Assembly: GCA_963575745.1 (NCBI GenBank)
Contig: CAUYUJ010013891.1
Coordinates: 825,802-889,801, forward strand
Direction of reading: 5' to 3'
Source: Prorocentrum cordatum
Taxonomy: Eukaryota; Sar; Dinophyceae; Prorocentrales; Prorocentraceae
DNA length: 64,000 bases
Both the position numbers and the translations under genes were made by a program. Below, piece by piece: positions 20,662 to 32,190 of the stretch (positions within the stretch are counted from its first letter, which is position 1; the number at the start of each line of letters is the position of its first letter). The notes under the pieces were generated by a model that had not been told where the DNA came from, searched no databases, and saw only the letters and a list, made by a program, of their open reading frames with translations.

Positions 20662-21045
20662 AATGCCAGGACGGTCGGTCCCTTTTCAAAAGTGGCGTTT
20701 ACGAAACGGCCTTGGGCGTTTACTGAAGAGCCCTGCCTCGTTCGATTCTTTTTGTGGGCGCGTTTGCCCAAGCGGCTTCGCACGTCGGGGGGATATTCTG
20801 ATGGGGTTGCATGGATCTCCTGCCCGCTGAAAAAAAGGGGTCCACCGCAGGGCGGATCGCCAGTTCCTCCCGGACGATGGACGGGCGATGGGTGCCCCAG
20901 GCCCGAACCGCCCGAGGGGGCGCGCGGAGGACCGCGCTTCGAGCACCGCGGCCTGGGCCGGAGAGCGCTGCAGAGGCGCCCCTCTCCGGGGCGGCAGCGC
21001 GAGGGGCGCACCGAGAAGCGCGCGTCGCGCACCGCGGGGCGCGAT
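20662..21045. other. Intergenic, nothing recognised
   Basis: GC-rich sequence leading into (GGA)n. No gene supported. Confidence 0.5.
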
Positions 21046-21126
21046 GGGGAGGAGGAGGAGGAGGAGGAGGAGGAGGAGGAGGAGGAGGAGGAGGAGGAGG
21101 AGGAGGAGGAGGAGGAGGAGGAGGGG
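21046..21126. repeat. (GGA)27 microsatellite
   Basis: Nearly perfect GGA/GAG triplets. Confidence 0.97.
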
Positions 21127-21982
21127 GAGGCACGAAGGTAGGCGACCTAGGATCCCGCGAACCGGGCATAGAGAGAACGCACACCGAGATCAGTCAACGG
21201 AGGACATCTGCACCGGTTCGCTCGACACCGGAGCTCGAGTGTGCTGGCGCAGTTCCCAGTCGCTTTCTCGCTCCTCGACGTGCGTCTCGCTGGATCCATT
21301 CGTTCTTTTGGACATCGCACGTAGGGTTCCCCTGGCAGCTTTCGCTCAAGGGCGTTTTGCTTAAGGGAGTTCTGTCCGCCCCCGATCGATTTTTCCGACT
21401 TGCGTTTTTGCCCAAGGGGTTCTTGTCTGTTAGTGAAGAACCAGAGGGTGTCGGGCGCGGTTGGCCCGGGCGTTCGTCGGGATTCCCCGATCCTGTTTTT
21501 CGTGCAAGGGAGTTCCTCGGGGGTTCCCTGGGATTGCTCGGCCTTGCTTCCTGACAAGGCGTTGCCCGGGGCTGCTTGGTTCCCCGGGGTTGCCCAGTCT
21601 GGTGTGCTTAAAGGAACTCTCCCGTGTTGCCCGGGTTGCCCGGGTTGTCAGGTTCCTTGGTCTTGATTCTCTGGTTTTTGGGTCTTAGTTTTGTGGTTTC
21701 TTGATCTTGCTTCTGATTGCCCAGCCTTGTTTGACATATTAAATGTTTGGGCTTGGAGTTCCTCCACTTGTTGTCAACTCGGACTTGCCACGCAACTCCA
21801 AGCAACGCCGAGCAATGCCTGGCAACGCCGAGCAGTGCAAAGCAACACCAAGCAACGCGCCCATGCAATACGCAGCTCTCCCCTCACTGGAGTCGCGCCG
21901 GACTCCTTTTCTGGGGCCCTCGGGAGCGCCCTCCTCGCCGCGTTTGGGCTCCGCTCGCAGCTTTCATCCGAGCGCGCTCCGG
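21127..21982. other. Intergenic with small GGTTGCCCG and CAACGCCGAG minisatellites
   Basis: GGTTGCCC-like words cluster at 21,560-21,655. A ~10-11-bp unit like GCAACGCCGA repeats at about 21,785-21,865. No gene recognised. Confidence 0.6.
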
Positions 21983-22728
21983 GAGAGGAGGAGGAGGAGG
22001 AGGAGGAGGAGGAGGAGGAGGAGGAGGAGGAGGAGGAAGAAGAGGAGGAGGAGGAGTGGAGTGGGGATCCACGCAACCGGAAACAGTGGGGCAGGGTGGG
22101 GGGTTGTGTGGACGTTGGAAGTCCAGGACTTGGGCCTCCAGGTGCGGCGAGGAAGGCACACGACGGGCGTGCTCCTGCCACCTGTGGCCTCCCGGGGCCG
22201 AGTTCCACGCCCGAGGGCCACCAAGAGCGACCCGCTGCGAGAGTTCGAGGGGCCGCGTGGAAAAATCAGGATGTCGGAGGTCTGGGGAGGAAATAGGCGG
22301 AGAAAAAAAGAAGCACGAGGAGGAGGCGGAGGGGAAGGATGTGTCCATCGCATGCGGCTCCCGCATCAGTTGATTCACAGGGCTGACGTCACATCAGCCG
22401 ACTCCTTGACACTGTCGGGACTGGGCTGCGATTGGACCCTGCAGGCGTTCAATTTTGAAATTGAGAATAAACAGGGGAGGAGGAGGCGGCGGAGGAGGAT
22501 GAGAAGTGCAGATGTTATGAGGAGGAGAAGGAGGATACAGAGGATACAGAGGAGGATGAGGAGGAGGAGAAGGAGGATGAGGAGGAGAAGGAGCAGGAGG
22601 AGTGTGGCGAAGTGGTTGTTGACGAATACCATGATGGGCGGAAAAGGAGGTGGAGAAGGGGGGGACGACGAGGAGGAGACGGGAGGGGAGAAAGAGGGGG
22701 GGGGAGAGAGAGAGAGAGAGAGAGAGCG
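21983..22728. repeat. Purine-rich (GGA)n tracts and (GA)n around unique sequence
   Basis: (GAG)n at 21,983-22,056; degenerate GGA-rich tract at about 22,470-22,700; (GA)12 at 22,704-22,727. The unique stretch between (22,057-22,467) shows no gene. Confidence 0.85.
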
Positions 22729-22733
22729 CTCCC

Positions 22734-23467
22734 AATGTAATGTATGTATGTGTGCATGCATGTATGTATGTATGTATGTATGGATGGATGGATGGATGGA
22801 TGGATGGATGTATGGATGTACGTATGTATTTGGATGTATACGTTTGTTTGTTTGTTTGTTTGTATGTACGTACGTATGCATGCATGCATGTGTGCATGTA
22901 CATGTGTATGCATATATGCAGTTACGCTTGAATGCATGTACGCATGCATGCATGCACTTGTGCGTATGCATGTACGTACTTATGTATGTATCTATGTATG
23001 TATGCATGCGTGCGTCTATGCATGCATGTATGTTTGCATGCATGCATGCATGTGCACATGCATGACTGTAGGCGTGTATGTGCATGCATGTATGCATGCA
23101 TGCAAGCATGTGTGTGCACGCATGTAGGTATGTATGTACGTATGTCTGTATGCATGTGTATATGTATGTAGGTATGAGTGTATGCATGCATGCCGGCATG
23201 TATGTTTGTATGCAGGCATGCATGCATGTATGTTTGATGCACGCATGCACTGCGTGGAATGTTTGTACGACATGTACGCATGTACGTACGTATGCATGTT
23301 TGTGTGTATGTAGGTATGCATGCATGTATGAGGTATGCATGTATGCATGTATGCATGTATGCATGTATGCATCTATATCGGTTTGCATATGGTGTGTGTG
23401 TGCATGCATGTATGTATATATGTACACACGTACGCATGCATGCAATGTATGCATGTATGTATATATG

Positions 23468-23504
<37 letters not shown>

Positions 23505-23549
23505 GGTCGGATGTTTGTGTGTATGTATGCATGCTGAAGACATGCACAT

Positions 23550-23592
<43 letters not shown>

Positions 23593-23620
23593 TATATATA
23601 TATATATATATATATATAAG
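22734..23620. repeat. ~890-bp tetranucleotide (TGTA/TGCA)n then (GA)n and (TA)n
   Basis: TGTA, TGCA, TGGA and TTTG tetranucleotides fill 22,734-23,468, followed by (TA)n(GA)n at 23,469-23,504 and (TA)n at 23,556-23,619. The long Cys/Met/Tyr and His/Thr/Ile frames on both strands are artefacts. Confidence 0.97.
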
Positions 23621-24040
23621 TACGTCTGTCTGCCAGTCTGCGTGCATGTACGTATGTCAATGTCTATGGCTATATCTACGCACGTTTTTACAACAATTTG
23701 CGTAGCTGTAACGTGATGGGGCCGCACGGTGACTCGACTGTCGCCGTTGGGGGATCAAAGTGCAAAGCCGACGCAGTCTTCCCTCCTCTACTATCTGGAG
23801 ATTCGCTCCGTTCGGCCAGCACCGCCGCGATCATGAGTGTGGTGCGAAACGACTGCCCGGCTTGCGCCCACGAGCCTGCGCTGAGCTGATGATCCGCTAC
23901 GGGGTCGAGGTCGCCGCGTGGGGCACGAGCGATTCGTGTTCGCCTTCGGTACGGCCCCGCCATGGCCCACGAGGATCCTCACGCCCGATGGCGACGCCTA
24001 TTCGGAGGTGCTCATCGGCCATGGGGACATCGTGGCCTGA
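23621..24040. other. Spacer upstream of the YR element remains, nothing recognised
   Basis: Mixed composition, no motif. It could be the 5' part of the element that begins near 24,041. Confidence 0.4.
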
Positions 24041-24850
24041 GTGCTGCGCACTGGCGGCGCGGCTGGCGGGGCAGCGGCTGGATCGGGTCGCGACGGCGCG
24101 GGCCAGTTCAGGACCGTGCCGCCAGCGGCGACGATCGCTCTGTCTCAGGCGAATGTCGAGATCGCTCTCGGCCGCTTGCCAGGGCCCCCCGTGGTGCCAC
24201 ACATCGGCGGGGGGCCGATCGCCGCAGGTGCTCATGCGCTCGCAGTGGACGCGGCGGCGCCCCACGCAGGTGGCGCGGGTGGCTGCCTGGCTGGACTAGC
24301 GGCTGCCCTTGGCGGCGGGGGCGTCGGAGGTGGCGCTGCAGCCCGGGGGCCGCCCGCCGAGCCTGCGCCCGCCCCAGGTGCTTTGGTGGCGGCGACGCCC
24401 GCTGCCGCTGGAGCCGCTGGCGGCGGGGCGTCACCGGCGCCCGCACCGGCCGCGGCGGCGCCAGCGCCGCCCAGGGGCGCAGTCGCCCTCTCCGCCGCGG
24501 CTGGGCCGTCGGCCGCTGCATCCGCCGCTGCTGCGGCCGCGCCAGGCGGGGGCGCGCTTTTCATGGCGGTGGTCCACAACGCCCACGGCGAGCGGCACAG
24601 GGAGTTTGGTGATGCGGTGTGGCAGCTGGTGGAGTCCTCCTTCGGGGACTGGCCGAATGCTGGACCGTGCGCGCTGATGTGGGTCGCGGTCTCCATCCAC
24701 AGAGTCGCGGGCCCCCCGCTGGCCTGGCATCTAAAGTGGCGGGCCGACGAGAGCCTCAGCGATGACGAGCCTGGGGTTAGCAACCACGAGTTCATGTCCG
24801 CGTGCTCGAGGCCCGGCTCTGCTACGACCATCTGCACAGCTCGAGAGTAG
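24041..24850 (+). pseudogene. Gag-like N-terminal fragment of a dinoflagellate retroelement
   Basis: A 269-residue frame has a long low-complexity Ala/Gly/Pro part and then a structured-looking stretch with GDAVWQLVESSFGDWPNAGP, LMWVAVSIHRVAGPPLAWHLKW and DDEPGVSNHEF. I recognise the DWPxAGPR...WxxRxxxxxGGxPxxWHxxW...GVxxHE pattern as common in dinoflagellate retroelement polyproteins, from memory and without a search. The continuation after about 24,820 is frameshifted. Confidence 0.5.
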
Positions 24851-26550
24851 CGTCGGTAGAGGCCGTGGCCGAGGCGATTCAGACAGAGAGTGAGTGACGC
24901 CGCTATCGATTCGAGAGTGCCTCCGACTTCGTTGGTGAACGAGCTCTTGATTTCTTGCCTCTCGCACGGTTTTGGCCATGACTGCGCGTCACCACTGTGG
25001 CGAGTCCTCGTGTCGAAGCGGTCGCTGCAGGACGCGGCCGTCGCAGCGGAGAGGCGGAAGCTTGCTGGCGGCGGTGGCGGTCGAGCTGACGGAGGAGGCC
25101 GAGGAGACCGAGGGGGGCGGAATACGGACGGCGGGCGCGGCGCGTCCGTCGCGGAGTCATGAGCGCATCACTCGTGGGCGGCCTGGGAGACTGGCGGGCC
25201 GCCCGTCAGAATCAGGATACCGGCTTGGCGGCAGCCAGCTCCCGTGGACTTGGAGGGCGCCGACGTGGACTCATCTCAACTCAACGAAGCCATTGCATTG
25301 CTCATTTCACTCTACGGCTGCCGCAGCGCCGTTGGCGAACCCGCCAACGAGTCCCGGCGCGCGGTCCTTGCCAGTGCGAACACCGCTCTCCATCGATTGG
25401 GTCGGCAATGTGATGCGTATGCAGAGACGCGTGAGTGCGAGGGCGGAGCCCTCGAGGAGCTCCTCCGCTGCGTCCCGATCCATGGCGATCATGCGCCAAG
25501 CCCGTCAGCGCCGCGCAACCCGCCGCAGCTGGAAGCCCTGTGGATGCATCGACATTGGTCGGCAGTTATACGTCGCTGTCGCCGTCGAGGGCGCGAGCTC
25601 AGAGGGGGGTCAAGCGCTGCAGTCACCCGGGCGATCCTTTCAGCAGTTGCGTCGTGGCCTGGCTGGGGCAGCGTCGCGCGACGCGGGCCTGGCTCGCGCG
25701 AGAAGCTCTTCCAATGCGAAAGCCGCCGACGGCGGGCGAGCGCAGGGACTGCGGCAAGTCGAAGTTTCAGCCCGCGCATGCGCGCCCGGTCGAGGCCCGC
25801 GCTGGCCGGCAGCTAGTGCCCCGCCGCTTGCGGGCGGCGGACGTGGATGGAAACGTGAGATCGACGCTGGAGTGCCTTCCAGATTTCGCGCCTGGCCACG
25901 CGCGGCCACCTCCACTGGCCCGTGGGATTGGAGGTTCGGCCGCTGCAAGCAGTGGCTGCCAGCCGCGAGGAGTGCATCGACGTTCTCGACGCGAAGAGCT
26001 GCTCGGCTGCGTTGCGCCGGCAGATCGGGAAGGCCGCGTTCAGCAGATGTCGCTACTTGCGCCTCGTGGGCTCCCGGGCGACGCTCGACGCGCTGACCAG
26101 GAGGCCTAGCGCCCCCGACCAGCAGCGTCAGCTGGTCAATCAGCGGAGCGCCCTGCGCTTAGCTCGGAGCGCGCAGCCCGTCCTTGGCTACGTCGACAGC
26201 GATGCGAGCCCAGAAGACGATTTGTCATTACAGAAGTTAGATTGAGATGGAATTTTCGGCCCAGACCATGCCGCGGTCTCCACTTTTGTGCGCGACGGCT
26301 AGTCAAGAGCAGACGCCTGCCAGCCAGCGATGGCAACCTGCCCGCAGGCCTCGCGCGAGAGCTCGAGGCAGCGGTTGGCCGGAGACGCAATCCCCCCAGG
26401 TAACGACGAGTTTTGGCCATCTTGCTGGACAGATGTCACCAATGCTTTTTTCTTGTCGCTGCACTGCGCGGCAAGAGGCGCATGGTTTTCGCCGCCCCTG
26501 GAGGGTGTGACTAGGGGCCGGCTCATTGCAGTGAGTTTCTGTGGGCCGAG
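24851..26550 (+). pseudogene. Scrambled interior of the YR retroelement
   Basis: Several short coding-like stretches occur in different plus frames (for example a QLNEAIALLISLYGCRSAVG stretch at about 25,265 and EECIDVLDAKSCSAALRRQ at about 25,965) with many stops. No convincing reverse transcriptase motif is left. Position between a gag-like piece and a recombinase piece suggests this is element interior. Confidence 0.35.
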
Positions 26551-27300
26551 ATGCAAGCGCCCTGGGGCGGGCTGAGCGCTTTCGCAGGTCTGGCGCACTA
26601 TGTGCGCGGGCCACTAGGGAGGCCACCGCTCTTCAAGAGGCTCTTCAGCACATTGCAGATGATTAGCTCTCCGAATAGGGCGACCCCCCCCATATTGTCA
26701 AAGGTGCTGCTGGGCTTGCGCGGTGCAGCCAGTCTTTTCGACTGCGATGACTTTGACGCTTGCCTGCTGGTTGGTTTTGAAGGCCTGCTCAGACCCGCGG
26801 GGATCTTCAGCCTCTGCGCCGATCACATCCGCATCGGGCGTTCGAAGGCCACCATTCGCATTGCTCGGCCCAGCGTAGGGCGAATACGCAGAGTTAAGGA
26901 GATAGCGGTAACCTCGGGCCCCTCCCTGCGCGGGCGGTTGCGGTTTCTTTTGACCGAATGCCAGCCCCCAGAGCCTCTCATCAAAAGCGCAGCGTCCTGG
27001 GCTCGCAGGTTGCGTAACATTTGTTTAGAATCTGCTGGTCTCCACCGCCCTGGCTTCAGTGCGCATTCGATGCGGAGATGCAGTGCCGCTCAACTTTTCG
27101 AGTTCACGGCATCTATCGAGGTCGCGTTGCAGCGTGGACGTCGTGCAGTTTCCCGCGCAGTTCGCGCGGGCGCATGCCGTGCGATTGCGCGGGGCCCGCG
27201 GGTTCAGCTGCCAGCTCAACGCAATAATTCGTTGGAGGAGTGCGCCAGAACACTTGCATGCGCGCGCGGTTCCTCAAACGCGCGGCCCGCGGGCTGGGTG
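26551..27300 (+). pseudogene. Tyrosine recombinase (YR) fragment, inactivated
   Basis: Numbering from Met 26,551: ATPPILSKVLLGL leads to ACLLVGFEGLLRPAGIFSL (70-88), which holds the first catalytic arginine (R81) but has Gly for the usual Glu of LRxxEL. FSAHSMRRCSAAQLFEF (169-185) carries the HxxR box (H172, R175). ALQRGRRAV (192-200) matches the region of the RGRW box with the aromatic residue replaced, and the nucleophilic Tyr is not found where expected. The layout is that of YR-type retroelement or Crypton-like recombinases. Together with the gag-like piece upstream it suggests a DIRS/Ngaro-like element, which is inference. Confidence 0.6.
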
Positions 27301-27680
27301 AAGCGGAGGTGTCGATGTCTTGTTCTTGCCTCGTGCTGGCCTTGGGGGGCCGCCCCGCCCCTGGCCCTGGTGCCCGCCCTGGCTTTCAGGTTCTAGAGTG
27401 CGTCTGGGTGGTCCCTGGGGGCCACGGGGGTCCCGTAGCCGCGCCGTGTCGGCGGGGGTCCCGTCGCGCATATGGGCGGGTGGGTGCAAGCCGTAGCCCG
27501 GGGGCTTTCCCCGCGCATGCACTTTCACGCGCCTTAACCTTGGCGCCTGTTGCGAGAACGCTGCGGTGCATTGGTGGCGATGTGTATTCAAAAATCCCTA
27601 TTCAGAGCTTGCCTCTGTAGGGGTCCTAGCGGATTACAATTGGTTAAGTGAGATGCGCCGCCGAATTCGGAGAACGGCCC
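27301..27680. other. 3' flank of the YR element, nothing recognised
   Basis: GC-rich to mixed; no ordered repeat or gene. Confidence 0.4.
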
Positions 27681-27960
27681 GGGTGCCCGGGTGCCCGGGG
27701 GCGCCCCGTGCCCGGGTGCCCGGAGGTGCCTGGGGGTGCCCGGAGGTGCCCGGGAGTGCCCGGAGGTGCCCGGGGGTGCCCGGGTGCCCCGTAGCCCTAT
27801 TGCCTTATAGCCCTATAGCCCTATGGCCCTATAGCCCTATTGCCATATAGCCCTATAGCCCTATAGCCATGTAGCCCTACAGCCCTATAGCCCTATAGCA
27901 TTATAGCCCTATAGCCCTATAGCCCCAGAGCCTCTGTAACCGTATAGCCCTAACATATTA
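27681..27960. repeat. GGTGCCCGG minisatellite followed by an (AGCCCTAT)n tract
   Basis: About ten units of GGTGCCCGG/GGAGGTGCCC (27,681-27,790) pass directly into about 18 units of AGCCCTAT-like octamers (27,793-27,955). The octamer resembles no telomere repeat that I know for this group, and it is interstitial. Confidence 0.9.
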
Positions 27961-27989
27961 TGACTGGGTCTTCTCTGGTATCATACAAA

Positions 27990-28181
27990 CAGCACCTGTA
28001 CGTATTCAAACGTATGCATGTATGTATATACAATTGTGCTTGTCCAGGTATGCAAATATGTGTATGCATTTGTATAAACATGCATAATCACATATGTATA
28101 CATATGTATATGTATACATATGTGTATATATATACATATATATACATACATACAGTTATAGAGGTAGAGAGAGGGCTATCC

Positions 28182-28214
<33 letters not shown>

Positions 28215-28377
28215 TATAGCTATATATATAGAGAGAGTGAGAGAGAGAAGCATGACTACATACAAAGGTATACCCATACATATTGAGAGAGAGAGAGAGA
28301 GAGAAACAGAGAAAGAGAGAGAGAAAGAGAGGGAGAGAGAAAAATATATATATATATATAAAACACAATACATAAAT

Positions 28378-28457
<80 letters not shown>

Positions 28458-28495
28458 GGGTAGAAAGAGAGAGAGAGAGAGAGAGAAAGAGAGGA

Positions 28496-28560
<65 letters not shown>

Positions 28561-28562
28561 TG
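27990..28562. repeat. (TATG/TATA)n and long (GA)n microsatellites
   Basis: Alternating ATGT/TATA words to 28,235, then (GA)n nearly continuous 28,274-28,562 with an internal (TA)n at 28,344-28,361. Confidence 0.95.
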
Positions 28563-28770
28563 AGGGAGGCCAAGGTTTGACATTGATTATTGGCGCGTCT
28601 TGTGGCGTCTTGGGGCTTTTTTGGGGCCCGAGCCCGCCGTCCAGAGTGTTTCTTGGGTCCCTCCTTGGGCCGTCTGTGGGCGTCTTGGGAGCCTTTCGGG
28701 CCGTCTTGGACAACTTGAGGCCCTTTCTGGCCGTCCGAGGGAGCTCCTTGGCCACTCCTGGCACTCCTGA
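28563..28770 (-). repeat. Short tract of the degenerate CCCAAGAGGC-type satellite (family S)
   Basis: On the minus strand the text is a string of CCCAAGAYGGCC-like words every 11-15 bp. It matches the family at 38.8-41.7 kb and 59.6-60.9 kb. Confidence 0.6.
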
Positions 28771-29439
28771 GACCATCCTGGGCAGCAGAGCTTGGGGATC
28801 CAAATCCAGCGATGGCACCAGGTGGCTGCTGGATTTTGCTTGTCTTGTGGTCTCTTCTTGGAGTCTCTTGGGGCCCCACCGCGTGCCTCGTGGGCTGTCT
28901 CACGGCCAGGAGTTTCTGCTCAGCGTTTCGCGCCGCCCGTTCAGCTGGCCCATCACGCTCCGGCGTGAGTCGCCGAGCACGCCCCGTTCCCCCACCGCCA
29001 ATGACTTGAGATTTCTCCATCCTGCCGCACCCGAAGCAGAGAGACCTGCCATCTCGCAGGGCGCAGTGTTTCGCAGGGACCTATGCCGCTACACGCTGAG
29101 CAAACTTCATTAAGGGTAACCGGTTTTGAGGCCTCCGGTAGGTCATCCCGACAGATCCCTCGCGCCCTCCTGGCAGCATCCTTGGCGCGCTCCTCCCGTG
29201 CCACCCACCGAGCCCGTCTTCGTGGAGGCCCTGGGTTCCCATGCGCTTCCCCGGGCTTTCGTGGGCATTTGCTGACAAGATCCCCGCCCCCCCTGTCTCC
29301 CCGCCAGCCAGTAGTCGCTAAAATCCCCCACCCCCGGCGAGGGAGGAGGAGGGGGGCGGGGGAGGAGGAGGGGTAGGATGATGAGGCGGAAGAGGAGGAC
29401 GAGAGGATGACGACCACAGTGAACCAGGATGCGTCAACG
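28771..29439. other. Intergenic, nothing recognised; (GGA)n at 29,340-29,400
   Basis: No gene or RNA seen. A short GGA-rich run lies at the right end. Confidence 0.5.
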
Positions 29440-29660
29440 ATGCTGCGAACCTTCCATCGGTCTCGCTGAGGGAAACGCAAAGAGGTAGGATCCGAAAGTT
29501 CACGCAAGTGTCCATCGATACCCTCGTTTTGACAAGGATTTGCTCTCCATCCGAGTAAGCGCTGCACACTTTCCAAAGTTGTCGCGCGTCTCCAGCGAGA
29601 GCCTCATGTTGACACGGTTCCGCCCTCCATCCATACAACCTTTTCGCAATTGGATCCTTC
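29440..29660 (-). repeat. ~80-bp tandem repeat, copy 3 (family R85), inverted
   Basis: Two clear units with AAAGTT markers at 29,495 and 29,575 (period 80). Each ends in TTTGCTCTCCATCC or TCCGCCCTCCATCC. The reverse complement gives GGATGGAGGGCGG..., TGTCAACATGAGGCTCTCG... and ...GCGCGACAACTTT..., aligning with the units at 14,780 and 30. Confidence 0.65.
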
Positions 29661-30289
29661 AGGTCGTAGAAATTGAGGAAATTGTACACGTGATCCGCAT
29701 TTTGAAAAAGAATTTGTCTTCATCTTTGCATGTGATCGAAACGTGGAACGAATGTGAGCGCACTAAGGCGAGAATCGTAACTTGGAAACTACAGACCATC
29801 CATATATTGGAGCTCTTAGATTACGTACAGTACGTTTCAAGGGCATCTCAACAGAAATGCCCAGGCTCACCTTCGGACGTGTCTGATGGTGCGACAAGGG
29901 GCATCACGTATGAGGAAGAGGGGCGGAGAAACAGGAGGAGGAGGAGGAGGAGGAGGACAACGAAGAGGAGCATTGCAGTGCTCGTTTCGTGAGGGTCGGC
30001 ATAGCCTTGATGAATTGGGCTTTCCCATCCCTGCAGGCGGTACTCGTAAACATTGGGATGAGAAACCTTCTGGCCCTGGAGCCTGTTGCAAGGACCGCTG
30101 CTGGCACCAGGTAGTGATGTGTGTGTGTGTGAGTGTGTGCATTCCAAATAGCACACTGTGGCAGCAACGAGGATTTTAAACAAAAACGTTGACCAGCGAG
30201 GATCAGCCATTTACCGCCACCACCATGTACTCCAGGAGAAACCGCCTCAAGAGTCACACCCTGGATCCTTGAATGCATGCCCTTGAGGA
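29661..30289. other. Intergenic, nothing recognised
   Basis: More balanced base composition than the flanks; small GGA run at 29,935-29,960 and a (GT)n at 30,117-30,135. Downstream flank of LINE-D on the minus strand. Confidence 0.5.
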
Positions 30290-30299
30290 TTCGAGACTC

Positions 30300-30720
30300 C
30301 CACTTCGCACGATTTTTACTAGAGGGGTGGGTGCTCTGTTTATCTGGAAATGCTAATGTGCCAAGGGTCGACGCAGCCTTGCACCCAACACACACACACA
30401 CATACAAAGGGAAACCCTCGCTACACTGGGAATTCAACAGCCTGTGGCCTTTGATGGCTATGGCATTGTGGCTGGGAGGGGCGATACCCAAGCACCCGTC
30501 AACAAAGGGCTTCAATGACACACCACAAATTCAAGCGGTCGATCTAGGCCTCTCAAGTTTGAGGCAAGTGTTGCAGCGCCAGTAAGACCTGCAGAAGTTT
30601 CAACCATGCAGCTCTTTGCCCACGTGGGCTTTGGGCCTGGGGGCAGGGACTCGAGGAACCAGTGGGCAGCCTTTGAGGTCCAAGGTGGGCGCAAAGGGCA
30701 GCAGACGGGCGGTCAGGCGA
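30300..30720 (-). pseudogene. LINE-D C-terminal region with zinc-ribbon remnant
   Basis: Minus frames give KGCPLVPRVPAPRPKAHVG, then NFCRSYWRCNTCLKLE, then KGHRLLNSQ...FPLYVCVCVGCKAASTLG. The C-x2-C pairs near HxL are the usual end of RNase H LINE proteins in this group (recognised by eye). Stops separate the pieces. Confidence 0.55.
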
Positions 30721-30839
30721 CAGACAGCCTTGGCAATTTTGATTTGCCTGCTCACCTCAAGCAGTTCCGCCACAGAGCCTTCTGGGTGAGCCGACGCTCC
30801 TGACTTCGTAGCACGATCAGCTGCGTCGTTACCGGCTTG

Positions 30840-31800
30840 GAACTATTGCTGCTCTTCTGTCAGAGAAAAGTCCTCGGCCACGTTGGCCTTTCCCTTCTGG
30901 AGGTCCAGAAGATGAGGAGAGCAGGTGAGGACCATGGTCCCCGAGTACATCCTCATGCGTGGCATGGATGCCCAAAGTTGTTCGCCTCTCTGGCGCAATG
31001 CGAGAGTCTCTTGGCAGTACCAGCGCAGTGTAATGCGGCCATGGCGAGGGCGCCGAACTCCCCGGCCGGAGGGGTCTGGGGGAGGAGGTCCCAGGCTGGG
31101 CCCTGCACCGAAACCTGCACCTGAGCCTCCGAGTCTCAAGCTACCAATCGTCAAGACGCCCTGCTCAGCTCCGTGATAATACGCCTGGTAACATACCTAT
31201 TCATGAAGGCATCACCTTGAACAACGCCCAGTTCCACTCCGCGAGCTCCAGGCCTATAGATCGAGGCACCGTTCCCATCATACCTAGGCCGCGGAAGCAC
31301 GCCTCCAGGATGAGCAGATATTCCCGCAGTTGAAAGTAGACCCTCCTTAGCGGCGCTAAGGTCGACCCAGTCAGCTAATCTTTGACCGAACCGTAGATCA
31401 GATCGGAACGTTGATTGGCAGAGGCAGGGCAGACTCATAGATAATGCAAGCCGCTATCGGGATGCCGGCCGCACAACTCGCACTGGGCCGACGGCAGCTC
31501 ATAGCCTGGGTGGATCGCGCGATCCTTCGTCTACAGGGCCCCGCAGGTGTTAGACATGATGCGACCTTCCTGTAAGCCTGAAACTTTTAGAACCTGAGCT
31601 GTGCTGAAGACCTGTCTTGAGAAACTCTCCCCTGGACATCGTGTATATTTCCTGCATTTCTCGAGCCGTCGGAGGATTTCATTACTCAACATCTGCGGAG
31701 CGAGGCACGGCGAACAAGTAGTCAGCATAACCTCCTCCTGAAAATCATTCACCAACTTCCCCATGCTCCACCCAGCCCTCCTTGCACCCGCGCGCACAGC
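30840..31800 (-). pseudogene. LINE-D Cys/His segment and RNase H domain, inactivated
   Basis: At about 31,484 the frame reads YELPSAQCELCGRHPDSGLHYL, a stop, then VCPA: a C-x2-C...H...C cluster broken by one stop. The RNase H part shows VVQGDAFMNRY (first acidic motif altered from DGSAF to GDAF), then LLPQTPPAGEFGAL (catalytic Glu kept), then LSHCARR (Asp replaced by His). It is therefore catalytically dead. Confidence 0.6.
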
Positions 31801-32190
31801 CGACAGAGGACCTGTGTAACGCCGCCAGCTGATCTGCGATTGAGGATCGTCGAAGCCTGCGTGCCAAGCACTTCTGAGAGCTTTGAACTGCCTCCATTAT
31901 GTCCTCCTCGCTTCTCTCTTTCTTCGCGCATGCAGCACGCTGCCTTCTCTTTGAGGCCACGGTTCATTGCGTGAGTCTGCTTATCGCAGGTCGGCTCTTG
32001 TAGCGTTCCCGGTATGCTTGGCGACCTTTTTGATTCGCGCAGCGCTCTGTGGTCGAGCCTTCTTTTCCTCAGAAGTCTTCCGAGAGTTTTGAGCGAGAGA
32101 GGCTTTTCTGATGATCTGACCTGATTGGCGAAAACTTCTTCTGCGTACCTGGCCACTGGTGAGACTGTTCCGAACCATATCGGGCACGAC

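Noticed and set aside
22375-23727. A 450-residue Ile/Tyr/His/Thr frame on the minus strand
   Set aside because: Encoded entirely by the TGTA/TGCA and TA microsatellite.
27793-27955. Telomere-like AGCCCTAT repeats
   Set aside because: The unit differs from the TTTAGGG-type repeat expected in dinoflagellates and the tract is interstitial next to other minisatellites.
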